A stretch of DNA of 64,000 nucleotides from Acholeplasmataceae bacterium (GCA_021108415.1 JAIOQX010000003.1:248001-312000); one strand, 5' to 3'. Shown: positions 52,675 to 62,814, counted from the stretch's first letter. Numbers and translations are program-made. The notes: generated by a model from the sequence alone, not told the origin.

Positions 52675-53883
52675 TTAAAAATTATAGTTTGATGGAACAT
52701 ATGTGTTAATTAATTCATCTAAATTCACATCTTTATCATAATCAATACCATCCATATCAAAGCCATTGATTTGATAGAATTCTTCTAAAAATGCTTTTGT
52801 ACCTGGGCTATCTAGGATTTCTTGATCATTTAATGTTTTCATCATTTTAACAGTCTCTGCTTGGATATCTTTTTGCATTTCATAATGATCTAATCGAATA
52901 CGTCCTTTTTCATCTAAGATGCGTTTATTTCCATAAACCATGTCTTTAAACAATCTATATTTATGTGCTAATGTGCTCTCATGGACCTTATGTGCTTTCA
53001 TAACGTCAAATAGACAAGAAACATAGATAGGCATTTGAGGAATAAATACACCAGCTTTTGATACAACAGCTTTACTAGAAGAGATAAGGCCTTCACCTTG
53101 ATATTTTTTCTCTAGATAAGTATGCAAGTATTTAGAAGCGTCTTCTAAATCTTCTTTAGCTTTTCCTAAAGTACCTTTTCGATACATATCTTCAATATTT
53201 TTTCCACCGATATAAGTATAAGATATCGTTTTAAAACCTTTTGATAGTGCATCATTTTGATCAAAATAGTCAATCCAATCTTTCCAGTCACTACCACCCA
53301 TCACATAAACGGTATCTTTAGTTTCTTGTGTAGTCGCAGGCGTGACTTCAAGTTCAACGATTTCCTTTTTAGCAACATCTATTGTTTTTCCTGTGACAGT
53401 CTTTCCTAATGGTTTAATATATGAACTAACCATTTCTTGAGTCTCTGGATTATATCTCCTACCAGAAGCGAGAGAATAGATCAATAAATCAATGGTTCCA
53501 AAGTTCTTTTTAACGTAATCCAATACCTTTTCTTTCATTTCTCTACTATAAGCATCTCCATTAAAATCCATATGGATTTGATTTGTATGTTTAGTTTGAT
53601 CTCTAAAAAAGACATTATTCCAAAAACCTGCTGAACCACTTTGATTTGATTTAGCGGCTCTTTCAAATGAAACACTAATTGTATTTGAATTTGAACCATA
53701 AGCTAAACTAATTCTTGAAGCCAGTCCATAGCCTGAAGAACCGCCTAGAATTAATACATTTTTAGGGCCATCAAATTTTTCAAAACTATTGACTTCATCG
53801 ATTAAGTTTTGGATATTTTGTTTGATACCAAGCGGATGAGCATTGGTAAAGAAATTTGATCTTAAAGTTGGTTTAATAAGCAT
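52675..53883 (-). CDS. fabV: Trans-2-enoyl-CoA/ACP reductase (FabV/TER family)
   Basis: 402 aa. Starts MLIKPTLRSNFFTNAHPLG; NVLILGGSSGYGLASRI is the NAD-binding loop, and SYTYIGGKNIEDMYRKGTLGKAK matches the active-site Tyr...Lys region of FabV/TER. Family members reduce enoyl-ACP (fatty-acid synthesis) or crotonyl-CoA (butyrate-type fermentation) with NADH; which applies cannot be told here. Monocistronic, with a minus-strand extended -10 (TGTTATACT) at 53918-53910. Confidence 0.93.
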   Translation of the reverse strand: MLIKPTLRSNFFTNAHPLGIKQNIQNLIDEVNSFEKFDGPKNVLILGGSSGYGLASRISLAYGSNSNTISVSFERAAKSNQSGSAGFWNNVFFRDQTKHTNQIHMDFNGDAYSREMKEKVLDYVKKNFGTIDLLIYSLASGRRYNPETQEMVSSYIKPLGKTVTGKTIDVAKKEIVELEVTPATTQETKDTVYVMGGSDWKDWIDYFDQNDALSKGFKTISYTYIGGKNIEDMYRKGTLGKAKEDLEDASKYLHTYLEKKYQGEGLISSSKAVVSKAGVFIPQMPIYVSCLFDVMKAHKVHESTLAHKYRLFKDMVYGNKRILDEKGRIRLDHYEMQKDIQAETVKMMKTLNDQEILDSPGTKAFLEEFYQINGFDMDGIDYDKDVNLDELINTYVPSNYNF

Positions 53884-53909
53884 GATAAAACTCCTTTATA
53901 TTTTTTATT

Positions 53910-53918
53910 AGTATAACA
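53910..53918 (-). promoter_or_regulatory. Extended -10 promoter element of fabV
   Basis: On the minus strand TGTTATACT, about 27 bp ahead of the fabV ATG, with AAAGGAG as ribosome site. The -35 is weak. Confidence 0.55.
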
Positions 53919-53935
53919 TGATTGATGAGATAATA

Positions 53936-53966
53936 TAAAAAAAACACTTAAAATGATTAAGTGTTT
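53936..53966 (-). terminator. Terminator of gene 53957-54571
   Basis: AAACACTTAA (53942-53951) and TTAAGTGTTT (53957-53966) form the stem; on the minus strand a run of T follows. The stop codon lies within the stem. Confidence 0.8.
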
Positions 53967-54571
53967 GATTCATCTAATTGATCTTGAGATTCACTAAAAA
54001 TATATCTAAATTCAATATCAGAGTCTAAAAACCTTTGATATCTTTTTCGTCTATTCTTGACTTCATAGCTATCAAAGAAGAAGAGTGAAAAAGATTCCCA
54101 CATCAAAAACCAGCCTCCAATAAACAAACCTTCTCTAACAATTTTAAATGTTATATTATCTTGAATAAATGAAATCATTAAATAAGCTAGCGTTATAAAT
54201 GCCATTGCAAATGTTAGATAGGTAATCACTTTTCTATTATTTGCACGTAATGTTTTATTAATAAAATGGATAATACTTTTAAAGTTGTTATAGATTGCTG
54301 TTTTACTTGAAGCTTCAAGTTTATCATCTTTCATATCAATTGGAATACCAAATGAGATCTTCACGTTATGTTTCATAGGGATTTCATAAGCAGCTGTTTC
54401 AATAAAATCGATTAATTCCGAATCTAGATCTTTCTTTCTTGTTGGTGCTGCATCCCACCCATTAAATAATTCTTGATAAGTTTCAAGAGATACTTCGATA
54501 ACATAGCAGTTTTCTACGTCATCATATTTATATATTTGTCCTAGATAAGATTTCTTTTTTGCCATATACAT
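53957..54571 (-). CDS. Membrane protein of unknown function
   Basis: 204 aa. A soluble N-terminal part of about 110 residues (contains NGWDAAPTRKKDL and VKISFGIPIDM), two hydrophobic helices (about 116-136 and 146-166) and a basic-then-acidic cytoplasmic tail. AGGAGTGAT precedes the ATG at 54571; the ATG at 54565 is also possible. No family recognised by eye. Monocistronic, between fabV and a PTS-like permease on the other strand. Confidence 0.7.
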   Translation of the reverse strand: MYMAKKKSYLGQIYKYDDVENCYVIEVSLETYQELFNGWDAAPTRKKDLDSELIDFIETAAYEIPMKHNVKISFGIPIDMKDDKLEASSKTAIYNNFKSIIHFINKTLRANNRKVITYLTFAMAFITLAYLMISFIQDNITFKIVREGLFIGGWFLMWESFSLFFFDSYEVKNRRKRYQRFLDSDIEFRYIFSESQDQLDESNT

Positions 54572-54695
54572 ATCACTCCTAAAGATATTATACCTTATTT
54601 TATAAATAAGTATGCCTCGTTTTTGTTGTTTTATTGGGCTTTTTGAGACAAAGAGAAAAGTTTATGTTAAAATAATTTTTGAAAGAAGGGATGAT

Positions 54696-55721
54696 ATGAA
54701 ATTTAAGAGCTTTTTAATGACTACTTTAAATGGTATGGTTTATGGATTATTCGCAACTTTGATCATCGGTGTCATTGTTCAACAATTTGGCAAGTTAATT
54801 AATATAGATTTAATTCAATTTACATTGTATTCAACACTATTTCAGTTAATGGGTGTTGGTATTGGTATGGGTATCGCTTTAAGTTTAAAAATGGATGGCT
54901 TAAAGATGGTTGTTGCAGCGATTATGGGTGGTATCGCAACAAGCTTTAAATATCAATTTGGTACAGGTATTGTCGTAGGTATAAATAATGATCCAGTAAC
55001 AACTTATTTAGTTGTTGTGCTTGGTATTTTGTTTTTAAAGAAAGTCTTGGTTAAAAAAACACCTATTGACATTCTTTTAATTCCTTTATTAGGATCTATC
55101 TTAGCAGTTATTTTGACATTAGGCATAAGTGGTCCTATTGGATTTATATTAAATCTGATTTCAGATGGTATTCAAAACGCAACAGCAATTGCACCATTTC
55201 CAATGACGATTATTATTGCTGTAGTTATGGGTATGTTATTGACCTCTCCAATTTCTAGTGCAGCAATCGCAATTGCAATCAATTTAAACGGTATTGCAGG
55301 TGGTGCAGCATTAGTAGGTACAATCGTACAAATGATCGGATTTGCTGTCCAATCTAGAAAAGATAATAATATAGGTATGGTATTATCCATTGCATTTGGA
55401 ACTTCAATGCTACAATTTAAAAATATATTGAAAAAACCAATTATTTGGCTACCAACAATTATAGCATCAGCAATCTTATCCCCACTTATTGTGTTGACTT
55501 TAAATACTGAGACTTCACGATTTGGTGCAGGTATGGGATCATCTGGCTTAGTTGGACCACTACAAACTTTAGCTGAAATGAACTACTCTATTGAAAGCTG
55601 GCTTTCAATAGGTTTAGCCATTGGATTATCAATTGTTTTAGTGTTTTTTATAGATTTAGTATTTAGAAAATATAATTTAATTAGCGATGGAGACTTATCA
55701 GTAGCTAATGATATTAATTAA
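54696..55721 (+). CDS. PTS EIIC-like membrane transporter (PTS_EIIC_2 family)
   Basis: 341 aa from ATG 54696, after GAAGGG; the longer frame from 54612 lacks a ribosome site. Eight to ten hydrophobic segments; LNGMVYGLFATLIIGVIVQQ at the N-terminus and the Gly-rich MGGIATSFKYQFGTG and GSSGLVGPLQTL segments resemble the PF13303 EIIC group, which lacks fused EIIA/EIIB. Substrate unknown and no PTS partner proteins lie nearby, so it may not work through phosphotransfer. Confidence 0.75.
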   Translation: MKFKSFLMTTLNGMVYGLFATLIIGVIVQQFGKLINIDLIQFTLYSTLFQLMGVGIGMGIALSLKMDGLKMVVAAIMGGIATSFKYQFGTGIVVGINNDPVTTYLVVVLGILFLKKVLVKKTPIDILLIPLLGSILAVILTLGISGPIGFILNLISDGIQNATAIAPFPMTIIIAVVMGMLLTSPISSAAIAIAINLNGIAGGAALVGTIVQMIGFAVQSRKDNNIGMVLSIAFGTSMLQFKNILKKPIIWLPTIIASAILSPLIVLTLNTETSRFGAGMGSSGLVGPLQTLAEMNYSIESWLSIGLAIGLSIVLVFFIDLVFRKYNLISDGDLSVANDIN

Positions 55722-55799
55722 TTTCTTAAAATTTACTTAATTATTTTTATATTTGTGATAAAATAAATATAGTATGAAATTTAGAAAGTGGTGAAGTTT

Positions 55800-56498
55800 A
55801 TGAATAAAAGAGTTTATAATTCAACAGTTGGTAAAGTATTTAGAACTTTAGGATTTTTATTAGTATTGGTTTCATCAGTATATATTTCAACATATCTAGT
55901 GATTCAAAATAATACACTACCTTTTGTTTCAAGTATCTTGCCTTTCGCAGAAACAATAGAAGGGGTTATCGATTCACTTCCAGCATTTATTGCTGAATAT
56001 ATTGGTCTAGCTTTAGTTGTTGGATTACTATTACTAACTTGGGCAATTAGAAAAGGTGTTGTCCTTAGAGTCTTAATAACAGTCGTTTTATTATTTGGAT
56101 ACTTAGAAAGTGCAATTAACAATTCATCTTCCTTAGTTCCTCTAAATTTAGTTAATCCTACATGGATGGTCAGTGTACTTGATTTAGTTGAACCATTTTA
56201 TGATCAAATTGTTGCACTTAGCGAATATGTAGTTCCTGGTGTGATGGTTGCTGCTCCAATGTTCTTATGGGCGTTGTTTGCAAATAAGAAACCAGGTAGA
56301 TTTTCAGTCTTAATGATGAGATTAGGAACGATTTCTCTATTCTTAGCAGTCTTATCACTAGTGCTTGGTCAGTTGTTCTTAACAACACTTGCATTAGAAA
56401 ATTGGTATATCACCGTACAAACAGCATTATATATGGTAACATATTTACTATTTGTAGTTGGTGGCGTATTTGGACTTATCGGTTTTTCTAGAAAATAA
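55800..56498 (+). CDS. Six-helix membrane protein, unknown
   Basis: 232 aa from ATG 55800; GTG 55788 is a poorer option because GGTG would then overlap it. Hydrophobic helices at roughly residues 15-35, 56-78, 84-104, 137-157, 165-188 and 200-226. No conserved charged or catalytic motif, no family recognised. A strong terminator follows. Confidence 0.7.
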   Translation: MNKRVYNSTVGKVFRTLGFLLVLVSSVYISTYLVIQNNTLPFVSSILPFAETIEGVIDSLPAFIAEYIGLALVVGLLLLTWAIRKGVVLRVLITVVLLFGYLESAINNSSSLVPLNLVNPTWMVSVLDLVEPFYDQIVALSEYVVPGVMVAAPMFLWALFANKKPGRFSVLMMRLGTISLFLAVLSLVLGQLFLTTLALENWYITVQTALYMVTYLLFVVGGVFGLIGFSRK

Positions 56499-56515
56499 AA
56501 TTTAAATGGATTATA

Positions 56516-56540
56516 AAAAAAGGGCTTTGCCCTTTTCTTT
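56516..56540. terminator. Bidirectional terminator
   Basis: AAAAGGGC-TTT-GCCCTTTT hairpin (56518-56536) with T-rich flank on both strands; ends the membrane protein gene and cls. Confidence 0.85.
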
Positions 56541-58024
56541 TATAAAATTGATGAGAATCCTTTTAAAGCGATTTGAATTAGCTTATAAAATAAATGATGT
56601 TTTTGATCATCTTTTAAATGAATAGATACATTGATGAGATCTTGGAAATGAGATGTCATCTTTTTTATTTCTAAATCATCTTTAAGATATATACTATTTT
56701 CAAAATGAAGATATAAACTTCTAAAATCAAGGTTTACAGATCCTAAAAGTGCTTCATGATCATCTACGAGCATCATTTTTTGATGAATAAAACCGGGTTT
56801 GTATTTATAAATATCAATACCATGTTTTGATAGCTCAGATGCATAAGACTCACTCACCATATATACTGTTCTTTTATCGGGCACAAAAGGAATAATCACT
56901 TGAACTTTAACGCCAGATTTAGCCGCAAATTTTAGTGCACTAGACATTTCATAATCTAAGACCAAGTAGGGTGTTGTAATTAATATAGATTCTTTAGCTT
57001 GGTTAATCATTTGCAGATAAATATTTTTAGCAGTATATTCTTCATCAAGAGGAGCATCTAAAAATGGGGTGACGTAAGAGGTTGATTTATTATCTTCATA
57101 TTTAGGCTTTAAATCAATTTCTAATGTTTGACCAGTAATGAACCTTAATTGATTCATAAAACTTATATAAAGCGAATATACAGCGTCTCCTTGTATCTTA
57201 AGACCAGCATCCTGCCAGTTTTTAAAGGGTTTGATTAAATCAATGTATTCATCTGCAAGATTGATACCACCTGTGTATGCAATTAAGTTATCAATAATAA
57301 CTAGTTTTCTATGATCTCGATAATTCATTTGAAAGTTTAAATGAGGCTTCATCGGATTGAAATTATAGGCATCAATACCAAATTCTTTTAATTTTTTTGT
57401 ATATCCGTAGGGTAGTTTAGAACTTCCAAAATCATCAAAAATGATTTTGACAGAAACACCTTGATCTATTTTTTGTTTTAAAATATCTAATACTTCATTC
57501 CACATTTGACCAGGTGAGATGATAAAGAATTCTAAATAAATAAAAGACTTTGCAGCTTTTAGGGAAATAAGCATATCTTCATACATGATTGGACCACTTT
57601 TTAAATAAGTGGTTTTTGTATTTTGATAAGTTGGCCATCCAATATTAAAAAGATAGTTAAATATTTTGTTGTCTAAAGTAGGCAATGATATGTCTTTAAA
57701 TCTATCGATTCGACTTGATTCAATGGCTTGATATCTTTTCATTACTTTTTTTGAGATATTTGTGTTTTTATAAAACAGATAAAACAATCCTCCAAATAAT
57801 GGAAAGATTAAAATTGGGATGATCCAAGTAAGTTTATAAATCGGATTTTCTTCTTTGTATATTAAATATGCAATGATGATCACAGTCACAAAATATAAAG
57901 ATGTGTGAACATATTGAAATTTTGATAACAAAGTAATTGAATAAAAGAAAAATACGATTTGAGCAACTAACAATATTAAAATGAAAGATGTTCTACTCAA
58001 CAGTAGACGTAATAAGCGTTTCAT
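56540..58024 (-). CDS. cls: Cardiolipin synthase
   Basis: 494 aa. Two N-terminal membrane helices (about 10-30 and 38-56, followed by a third short one near 66-84), then two phospholipase-D domains with HRKLVIIDN and HQKMMLVDD as the HKD motifs, the second a HxK(x4)D. Joins phosphatidylglycerol units to cardiolipin. Its ATG is 2 bp after the yaaA stop, so the two are one operon. Confidence 0.93.
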   Translation of the reverse strand: MKRLLRLLLSRTSFILILLVAQIVFFFYSITLLSKFQYVHTSLYFVTVIIIAYLIYKEENPIYKLTWIIPILIFPLFGGLFYLFYKNTNISKKVMKRYQAIESSRIDRFKDISLPTLDNKIFNYLFNIGWPTYQNTKTTYLKSGPIMYEDMLISLKAAKSFIYLEFFIISPGQMWNEVLDILKQKIDQGVSVKIIFDDFGSSKLPYGYTKKLKEFGIDAYNFNPMKPHLNFQMNYRDHRKLVIIDNLIAYTGGINLADEYIDLIKPFKNWQDAGLKIQGDAVYSLYISFMNQLRFITGQTLEIDLKPKYEDNKSTSYVTPFLDAPLDEEYTAKNIYLQMINQAKESILITTPYLVLDYEMSSALKFAAKSGVKVQVIIPFVPDKRTVYMVSESYASELSKHGIDIYKYKPGFIHQKMMLVDDHEALLGSVNLDFRSLYLHFENSIYLKDDLEIKKMTSHFQDLINVSIHLKDDQKHHLFYKLIQIALKGFSSIL

Positions 58025-58026
58025 AA

Positions 58027-58743
58027 TTAGCCTTTCTTTGTATAGATGATATGATTTAAAGATGATAGTTTATCATCGTATGCGTATCCATCAATAGAAA
58101 TTGTTTTTAATTGAGTTAGAGTATTTATTTGATTTGTAATGATATAGTTGGTAAAAAGACCTCTCATACGCTTGGCTTCCATAGAATGAATAGTTTTTTC
58201 ATTGTTTTTCATGATGTAAAATTCAATTGTATACACAAAATCAAGTTTATCAATAATTTGTCCAAACTCAGCAGAAGCTAGATTAATTAAAATATCATCT
58301 TGATGATTTTTTATGAGATATGTCTGAATTGATTCTGTCCAAAAATCATATAGATTGATAAATGATTTATCCATCATTTCTAATCTATAAAATGAAATAC
58401 AATCAAGAGGTCTTAATAAACCATAAAGACCAGAGATGATATATAAATGACTATTTAAGTATGTAATATGTTCTTTATTCATTGAATCTGCATCAATAAA
58501 TCGATACTGATGACCAAAATAAGTAAAGATAGCTGGTTGGAGATGTTTGTTAAAAGATTGATAATATTCATAAGTTTTTTGTGCTACTTTTTCTGATACT
58601 TTCATATCTTTTTCTATTTGTTTTGTACTTAAAGACTTTAAATGTTTGAGTAGTGTTTTTGTTTTTTTATCAAATAATGGGTTTTGATCACTCTTTTGAT
58701 CACTAACCTTAAATGTTTTAGCTGGAGAAATTAATAGAATCAT
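58027..58743 (-). CDS. yaaA: YaaA family protein (peroxide stress, DUF328)
   Basis: 238 aa from ATG 58743 with AAAGGAA upstream; the TTG at 58749 is unlikely. MILLISPAKTF is the family's N-terminal signature; AIFTYFGHQYRFID, LYIISGLYGLLRPLD and EAKRMRGLFTNYII follow. E. coli YaaA lowers free iron and protects DNA during peroxide stress. Cotranscribed with cls. Confidence 0.92.
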   Translation of the reverse strand: MILLISPAKTFKVSDQKSDQNPLFDKKTKTLLKHLKSLSTKQIEKDMKVSEKVAQKTYEYYQSFNKHLQPAIFTYFGHQYRFIDADSMNKEHITYLNSHLYIISGLYGLLRPLDCISFYRLEMMDKSFINLYDFWTESIQTYLIKNHQDDILINLASAEFGQIIDKLDFVYTIEFYIMKNNEKTIHSMEAKRMRGLFTNYIITNQINTLTQLKTISIDGYAYDDKLSSLNHIIYTKKG

Positions 58744-58840
58744 AGTCAAGTTTCCTTTCGCTGTTTAGCATATATTATTATATCAAAATTAGCGAAAAAA
58801 TGATAGAATGGTAAGTGTTAATAAAAGGAGGCAAATTGTT

Positions 58841-60277
58841 ATGGATAATAGAAAATTAACAATGCTTATGGATTTTTATGAGTTAACAATGGCAAATGGA
58901 TATTTTGTTGATCATAAACAAAATGAAATTGCGGTTTTTGATGTATTTTTTAGATCGATTCCAGATAAAGGTGGCTATGCTATATTTGCTGGATTAGAAC
59001 AAGTGATCAAATATCTTCAAAATTTAAAATTTGGAAAAGAAGAAATTGAATTTTTAGCATCTAAACATATATTTGATCAGGGTTTCTTAACCTATTTAGA
59101 AAACTTTATATTTACATCAGATGTATATGCGATGAGAGAAGGTACTCCAATATTTCCTCATGAGCCTATCTTAGTCGTCAAGGGTCCGATTATAGAGTGT
59201 CAATTGGTTGAGACGATGATATTATTAACGCTTAATCATCAATCTTTGATTGCGACAAAAGCAGCAAGAATTGTTCATGCCGCTAAAGGCAGATCAGTCA
59301 TTGAGTTTGGTGCAAGACGTGCGCATGGTTATGACGCATCGATTTATGGTGCTAGAGCAGCTTATATCTCAGGTGTATTAGGTACTTCTAATACGTATGT
59401 AGATTTTAAATATAAAATACCAGCATTAGGTACGATGGCTCATAGTTATATTCAAAGCTATGAAAGTGAATATGCAGCCTTTAAGGCATATGCACATACA
59501 TATCCTGATAATTGCCTATTGTTAGTCGATACTTATAATACATTAAAACAAGGCATTCCTAACGCGATTAAGATTCAAAAAGAAGTTTTAGAGCCGATGG
59601 GTAAAAAACTAAAAGGGATTCGCTTAGACAGTGGTGACTTAGCATATTTAACGATTCAAGCTAGAAAAATGTTAGATGAAGCGGGTTTACCTGATTGTAA
59701 GATTACAGTTTCAAATTCTCTTGATGAGTATTTAATTAAAGAATTAATTCATCAAGGTGCACAAATCGATACTTTTGGTGTTGGTGAACGCCTAGTTACA
59801 GCAAGAAGTGAAGCTGTCTTTGGTGGTGTTTTTAAATTATCAGCGATCGAAGTGAATCAACAGTTGGTTCCAAAAATAAAGATTAGCGAAAATGTTCAAA
59901 AAACAACGACACCAGGCTTTAAACAAGTTTATCGTTTTTATGATGAAAACTGTATGGCTGAAGCAGATGTTATGACACTTTTTGATGAAGAGATTGATGA
60001 AACAAAACCATACCATTTATTTGATCCAAATTTTATTTGGAAAAGTAAAGAAATCGAAAAATATCATGTAAAACCTTTATTGATTCCAATTTTTCAAAAA
60101 GGTAAATTAGTTTATGATATCCCTACTCTTGATGAGATTAGAGCATATCATAAAAAAGAATTTGAATCTTTATGGCCTGCAGTCATTAGATTAGAAAATC
60201 CACATGAATATTATGTTGATTTATCTGAAAAACTATGGGCACTTAAACAAGATTTAATTAAGAAATATAAACGATAA
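58841..60277 (+). CDS. pncB: Nicotinate phosphoribosyltransferase
   Basis: 478 aa from ATG 58841, preceded by AAAGGAGG; the frame extends upstream to 58808 without support. MDFYELTMANGYF is the N-terminal signature; EFGARRAHGYDAS, GTMAHSYIQSY and GIRLDSGDLAYL are active-site segments and GVGERLVTA binds phosphate. Converts nicotinate and PRPP to NaMN in NAD salvage. Heads a likely operon with trmL and the hemolysin III gene. Confidence 0.94.
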   Translation: MDNRKLTMLMDFYELTMANGYFVDHKQNEIAVFDVFFRSIPDKGGYAIFAGLEQVIKYLQNLKFGKEEIEFLASKHIFDQGFLTYLENFIFTSDVYAMREGTPIFPHEPILVVKGPIIECQLVETMILLTLNHQSLIATKAARIVHAAKGRSVIEFGARRAHGYDASIYGARAAYISGVLGTSNTYVDFKYKIPALGTMAHSYIQSYESEYAAFKAYAHTYPDNCLLLVDTYNTLKQGIPNAIKIQKEVLEPMGKKLKGIRLDSGDLAYLTIQARKMLDEAGLPDCKITVSNSLDEYLIKELIHQGAQIDTFGVGERLVTARSEAVFGGVFKLSAIEVNQQLVPKIKISENVQKTTTPGFKQVYRFYDENCMAEADVMTLFDEEIDETKPYHLFDPNFIWKSKEIEKYHVKPLLIPIFQKGKLVYDIPTLDEIRAYHKKEFESLWPAVIRLENPHEYYVDLSEKLWALKQDLIKKYKR

Positions 60278-60293
60278 AAAAAGGAGTAAACAC

Positions 60294-60827
60294 ATGCTAC
60301 ATATCGTATTATTTGAACCAGAAATTCCACAAAACACAGGCAATATTATGAGAACATGTGTTGCAATAGGTGCACAATTACATTTAATAGAACCCATGGG
60401 ATTTAGATTAGATGAGAAAAGATTAAAAAGAAGTGCACTTGATTATTATGAACATATCAATTATAAGGTCTATAAAAATTATGATGCATTTGTAAAAGAG
60501 AATAAAGGCAGATATTTCTTTTTAACTAGATATGGTAAAAAATCATATACAGAATTTGATTATAAAGAAATTAAAGAGGATATTTATTTAATATTTGGCA
60601 AAGAATCAACAGGTGTAGAAAAACACATCTTAGCCAATCATTTAAATGATTGTTATAGAATTCCTACGACTGATAAAGTAAGAAGTCTTAATTTAAGCAA
60701 CTGTGTTGCACTTGTAAGCTATGAAGTATTAAGACAGTTAGACTTTCCTGATTTAATATCTACTGAACCAGAAACACATAAAGGAAAAGATTTCCTAGAT
60801 CAATTTATTAATGGAGAAGACTTATGA
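60294..60827 (+). CDS. trmL: tRNA (cytidine/uridine-34 2'-O)-methyltransferase
   Basis: 177 aa SPOUT protein. Motifs LFEPEIPQNTGNIMRTC, LIFGKESTGV and IPTTDKVRSLNLSNCVALVSYE are those of TrmL (YibK/CspR). Methylates the wobble ribose of tRNA-Leu species. AAAGGAG before ATG; its TGA overlaps the next ATG. The C-terminus carries about 20 extra acidic residues. Confidence 0.94.
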   Translation: MLHIVLFEPEIPQNTGNIMRTCVAIGAQLHLIEPMGFRLDEKRLKRSALDYYEHINYKVYKNYDAFVKENKGRYFFLTRYGKKSYTEFDYKEIKEDIYLIFGKESTGVEKHILANHLNDCYRIPTTDKVRSLNLSNCVALVSYEVLRQLDFPDLISTEPETHKGKDFLDQFINGEDL

Positions 60828-61480
60828 AACTAACACACGAACAAACATTAGGTGAAGAAATCGCAAATGCCGTCAGCCATGGTATCATGGCAATATTTGG
60901 CATCGTTGCGATGATATTGATGCTTATTAAAAGCGATAGAACGATAGAATATATGTCAGCGATTATCTTTGGATTTGGGATTATCAATTTATATACCATG
61001 TCTACGATGTATCACTCACTTTTTCACAAAACTGCAAAAAACATTTTTCAACGATTTGATCATTTAAGTATTTATATTTTAATTGGTGCAACTTTTGCAC
61101 CAGCATTATTATTAATTCCAGAATTACAAGATCCTATCTTTGGATTTAGCTCGATTGGATTAGGACCACTTATATTTATCATTCAATGGGCGTTAATTGC
61201 TATTGGTGTTGTATTTAAATCCATTTGGATTAAGAAATATATGAAACTTCATTTAGTATTGTATCTAGCTATGGGGTGGAGTGCAGTTGTATTTATTAGA
61301 CAGTTATATGCGTATGAACCAGCTTCATTTTGGTTTATTTTAACTGGTGGTCTTGCTTATAGTATTGGTGTCATATTTTATACACAACCAAAAATTAAGT
61401 ATTTCCATTTTATTTGGCATTTGTTTACAGCAACAGGAACAATTCTTCATTTTTTTGCAATCTATTTGTATTTATATTAA
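60824..61480 (+). CDS. Hemolysin III family membrane protein
   Basis: 218 aa with seven hydrophobic helices. EEIANAVSHGIMAIFG at the N-terminus, STMYHSLFHKTAKNIFQRFDHLSIYILIGATFAP and the C-terminal YFHFIWHLFTATGTILHF supply the conserved Ser, His and Asp of the PAQR/hemolysin III (TrhA) group. Bacterial members affect membrane lipid balance or act as metal-dependent hydrolases; lysis is not implied. Translationally coupled to trmL. Confidence 0.9.
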   Translation: MKLTHEQTLGEEIANAVSHGIMAIFGIVAMILMLIKSDRTIEYMSAIIFGFGIINLYTMSTMYHSLFHKTAKNIFQRFDHLSIYILIGATFAPALLLIPELQDPIFGFSSIGLGPLIFIIQWALIAIGVVFKSIWIKKYMKLHLVLYLAMGWSAVVFIRQLYAYEPASFWFILTGGLAYSIGVIFYTQPKIKYFHFIWHLFTATGTILHFFAIYLYLY

Positions 61481-61543
61481 TCCGTTATATACAAAGAAAA
61501 TATGTAATAAATTTATGTTTAACATGAATATTTGTTCATATGC

Positions 61544-61572
61544 TTGAAAAATGATAAAAATTAAGGTATTAT
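61544..61572 (+). promoter_or_regulatory. Promoter of ackA
   Basis: TTGAAA (61544-61549), 17-nt spacer, TATTAT (61567-61572). Transcription would start near 61579, leaving a very short leader before AAAGAGG. Confidence 0.72.
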
Positions 61573-61596
61573 ATCAATGAAGAAAGAGGTATGCTT

Positions 61597-62772
61597 ATGA
61601 AAATATTAGCAGTAAATGCGGGGAGTTCATCTCTGAAATTTCAATTATTAAATATGCCCGAAGAAACAGAAATCACATCAGGTTTAGTTGAAAGAATTGG
61701 ATATGACAATGCAGTATTCGTTATTAAAGTAGACGGAAAAAAAGTTCAAAAAGAACAAACAATTATGGATCATAAAGTTGCAGTTGAACTAGTGATCAAA
61801 GGACTTATTGAAAACAAGATTATTGATTCACTTGATGAAATCAAGGGTGTTGGTCATCGTGTTGTTCAAGGTGGAGAAATATTTAAAGATTCAGTTGTAA
61901 TCACTGATCAAGTGATTAAAGATATTGAAAGTTTAAATGATCTTGCACCACTACATAATCCAGCAAATATTACAGGTATTAAAGCTTTTCAAGCAATCCT
62001 ACCAAATGTAATCCAAGTTGCTGTATTTGACACAACATTCCATCAAACCATGAAAGAAGATGCTTATTTATATGCAGCACCTTATGAATGGTATAAGAAA
62101 TATGGTGTTAGAAAATATGGTTTTCATGGCACTTCACATCAATTTGTAAGTCAAAGAGCTATCGAGTTACTTGATAATCCAAAAGCAAAAATTATTGTTG
62201 CACATTTAGGAAATGGTGCATCACTATGTGCTGTTGATTCAGGTAAGAGTATTGATACTTCAATGGGCTTGACGCCTTTAGAAGGTATTCCAATGGGTAC
62301 GCGCAGTGGTAGTATTGATCCATCTGTTTTAATGCTTATTTCTGAAAAAGAAAATAGAACTTATGCAGATGTTTTAAATGATTTAAATAAAAATAGTGGA
62401 TATCTTGGTGTATCTGGTATTTCTAATGACAGTAGAGATATTGTTGATAACATGAATGAAGGTCACGTAAGAGCAACTCTAGCTTATAAGATACAAATAA
62501 AGAGAATTGCAGATTTTATTGGATCATATTATGTTTATATGGGTGGATTGGATGCAATTTGCTTTACTGCAGGAATTGGCGAAAATTCAAGTGATGTTAG
62601 AAGAGATGTTGTTGAAGCGGTTAAAGTTTTAGGGGTTAAATTAGATTTAAAAGAAAATGCTAAACGTGGTGAACACTTAATTTCTACTCCAGATTCAAAA
62701 GTTAAAGTATTTATCATTCCAACAAATGAAGAAGTCATGATTGCTAGAGAAGTCATGAGATTAGATAAATAA
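61597..62772 (+). CDS. ackA: Acetate kinase
   Basis: 391 aa from ATG 61597; ATG 61591 is too near the GAGG site. VNAGSSSLKFQ, GHRVVQGG, FDTTFHQTM, KYGFHGTSHQFVSQRA, VAHLGNGASLCAV and FTAGIGENS are the family motifs. Makes ATP from acetyl phosphate, the end step of acetate fermentation. No pta gene adjacent. Confidence 0.96.
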   Translation: MKILAVNAGSSSLKFQLLNMPEETEITSGLVERIGYDNAVFVIKVDGKKVQKEQTIMDHKVAVELVIKGLIENKIIDSLDEIKGVGHRVVQGGEIFKDSVVITDQVIKDIESLNDLAPLHNPANITGIKAFQAILPNVIQVAVFDTTFHQTMKEDAYLYAAPYEWYKKYGVRKYGFHGTSHQFVSQRAIELLDNPKAKIIVAHLGNGASLCAVDSGKSIDTSMGLTPLEGIPMGTRSGSIDPSVLMLISEKENRTYADVLNDLNKNSGYLGVSGISNDSRDIVDNMNEGHVRATLAYKIQIKRIADFIGSYYVYMGGLDAICFTAGIGENSSDVRRDVVEAVKVLGVKLDLKENAKRGEHLISTPDSKVKVFIIPTNEEVMIAREVMRLDK

Positions 62773-62783
62773 ACATTTATTTT

Positions 62784-62814
62784 AAGCATAAGCAATTAGC
62801 TTATGCTTTTTTTA
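62784..62814 (+). terminator. Terminator after ackA
   Basis: AAGCATAAGC (62784-62793) pairs with GCTTATGCTT (62799-62808), 5-nt loop, T-run. Confidence 0.88.
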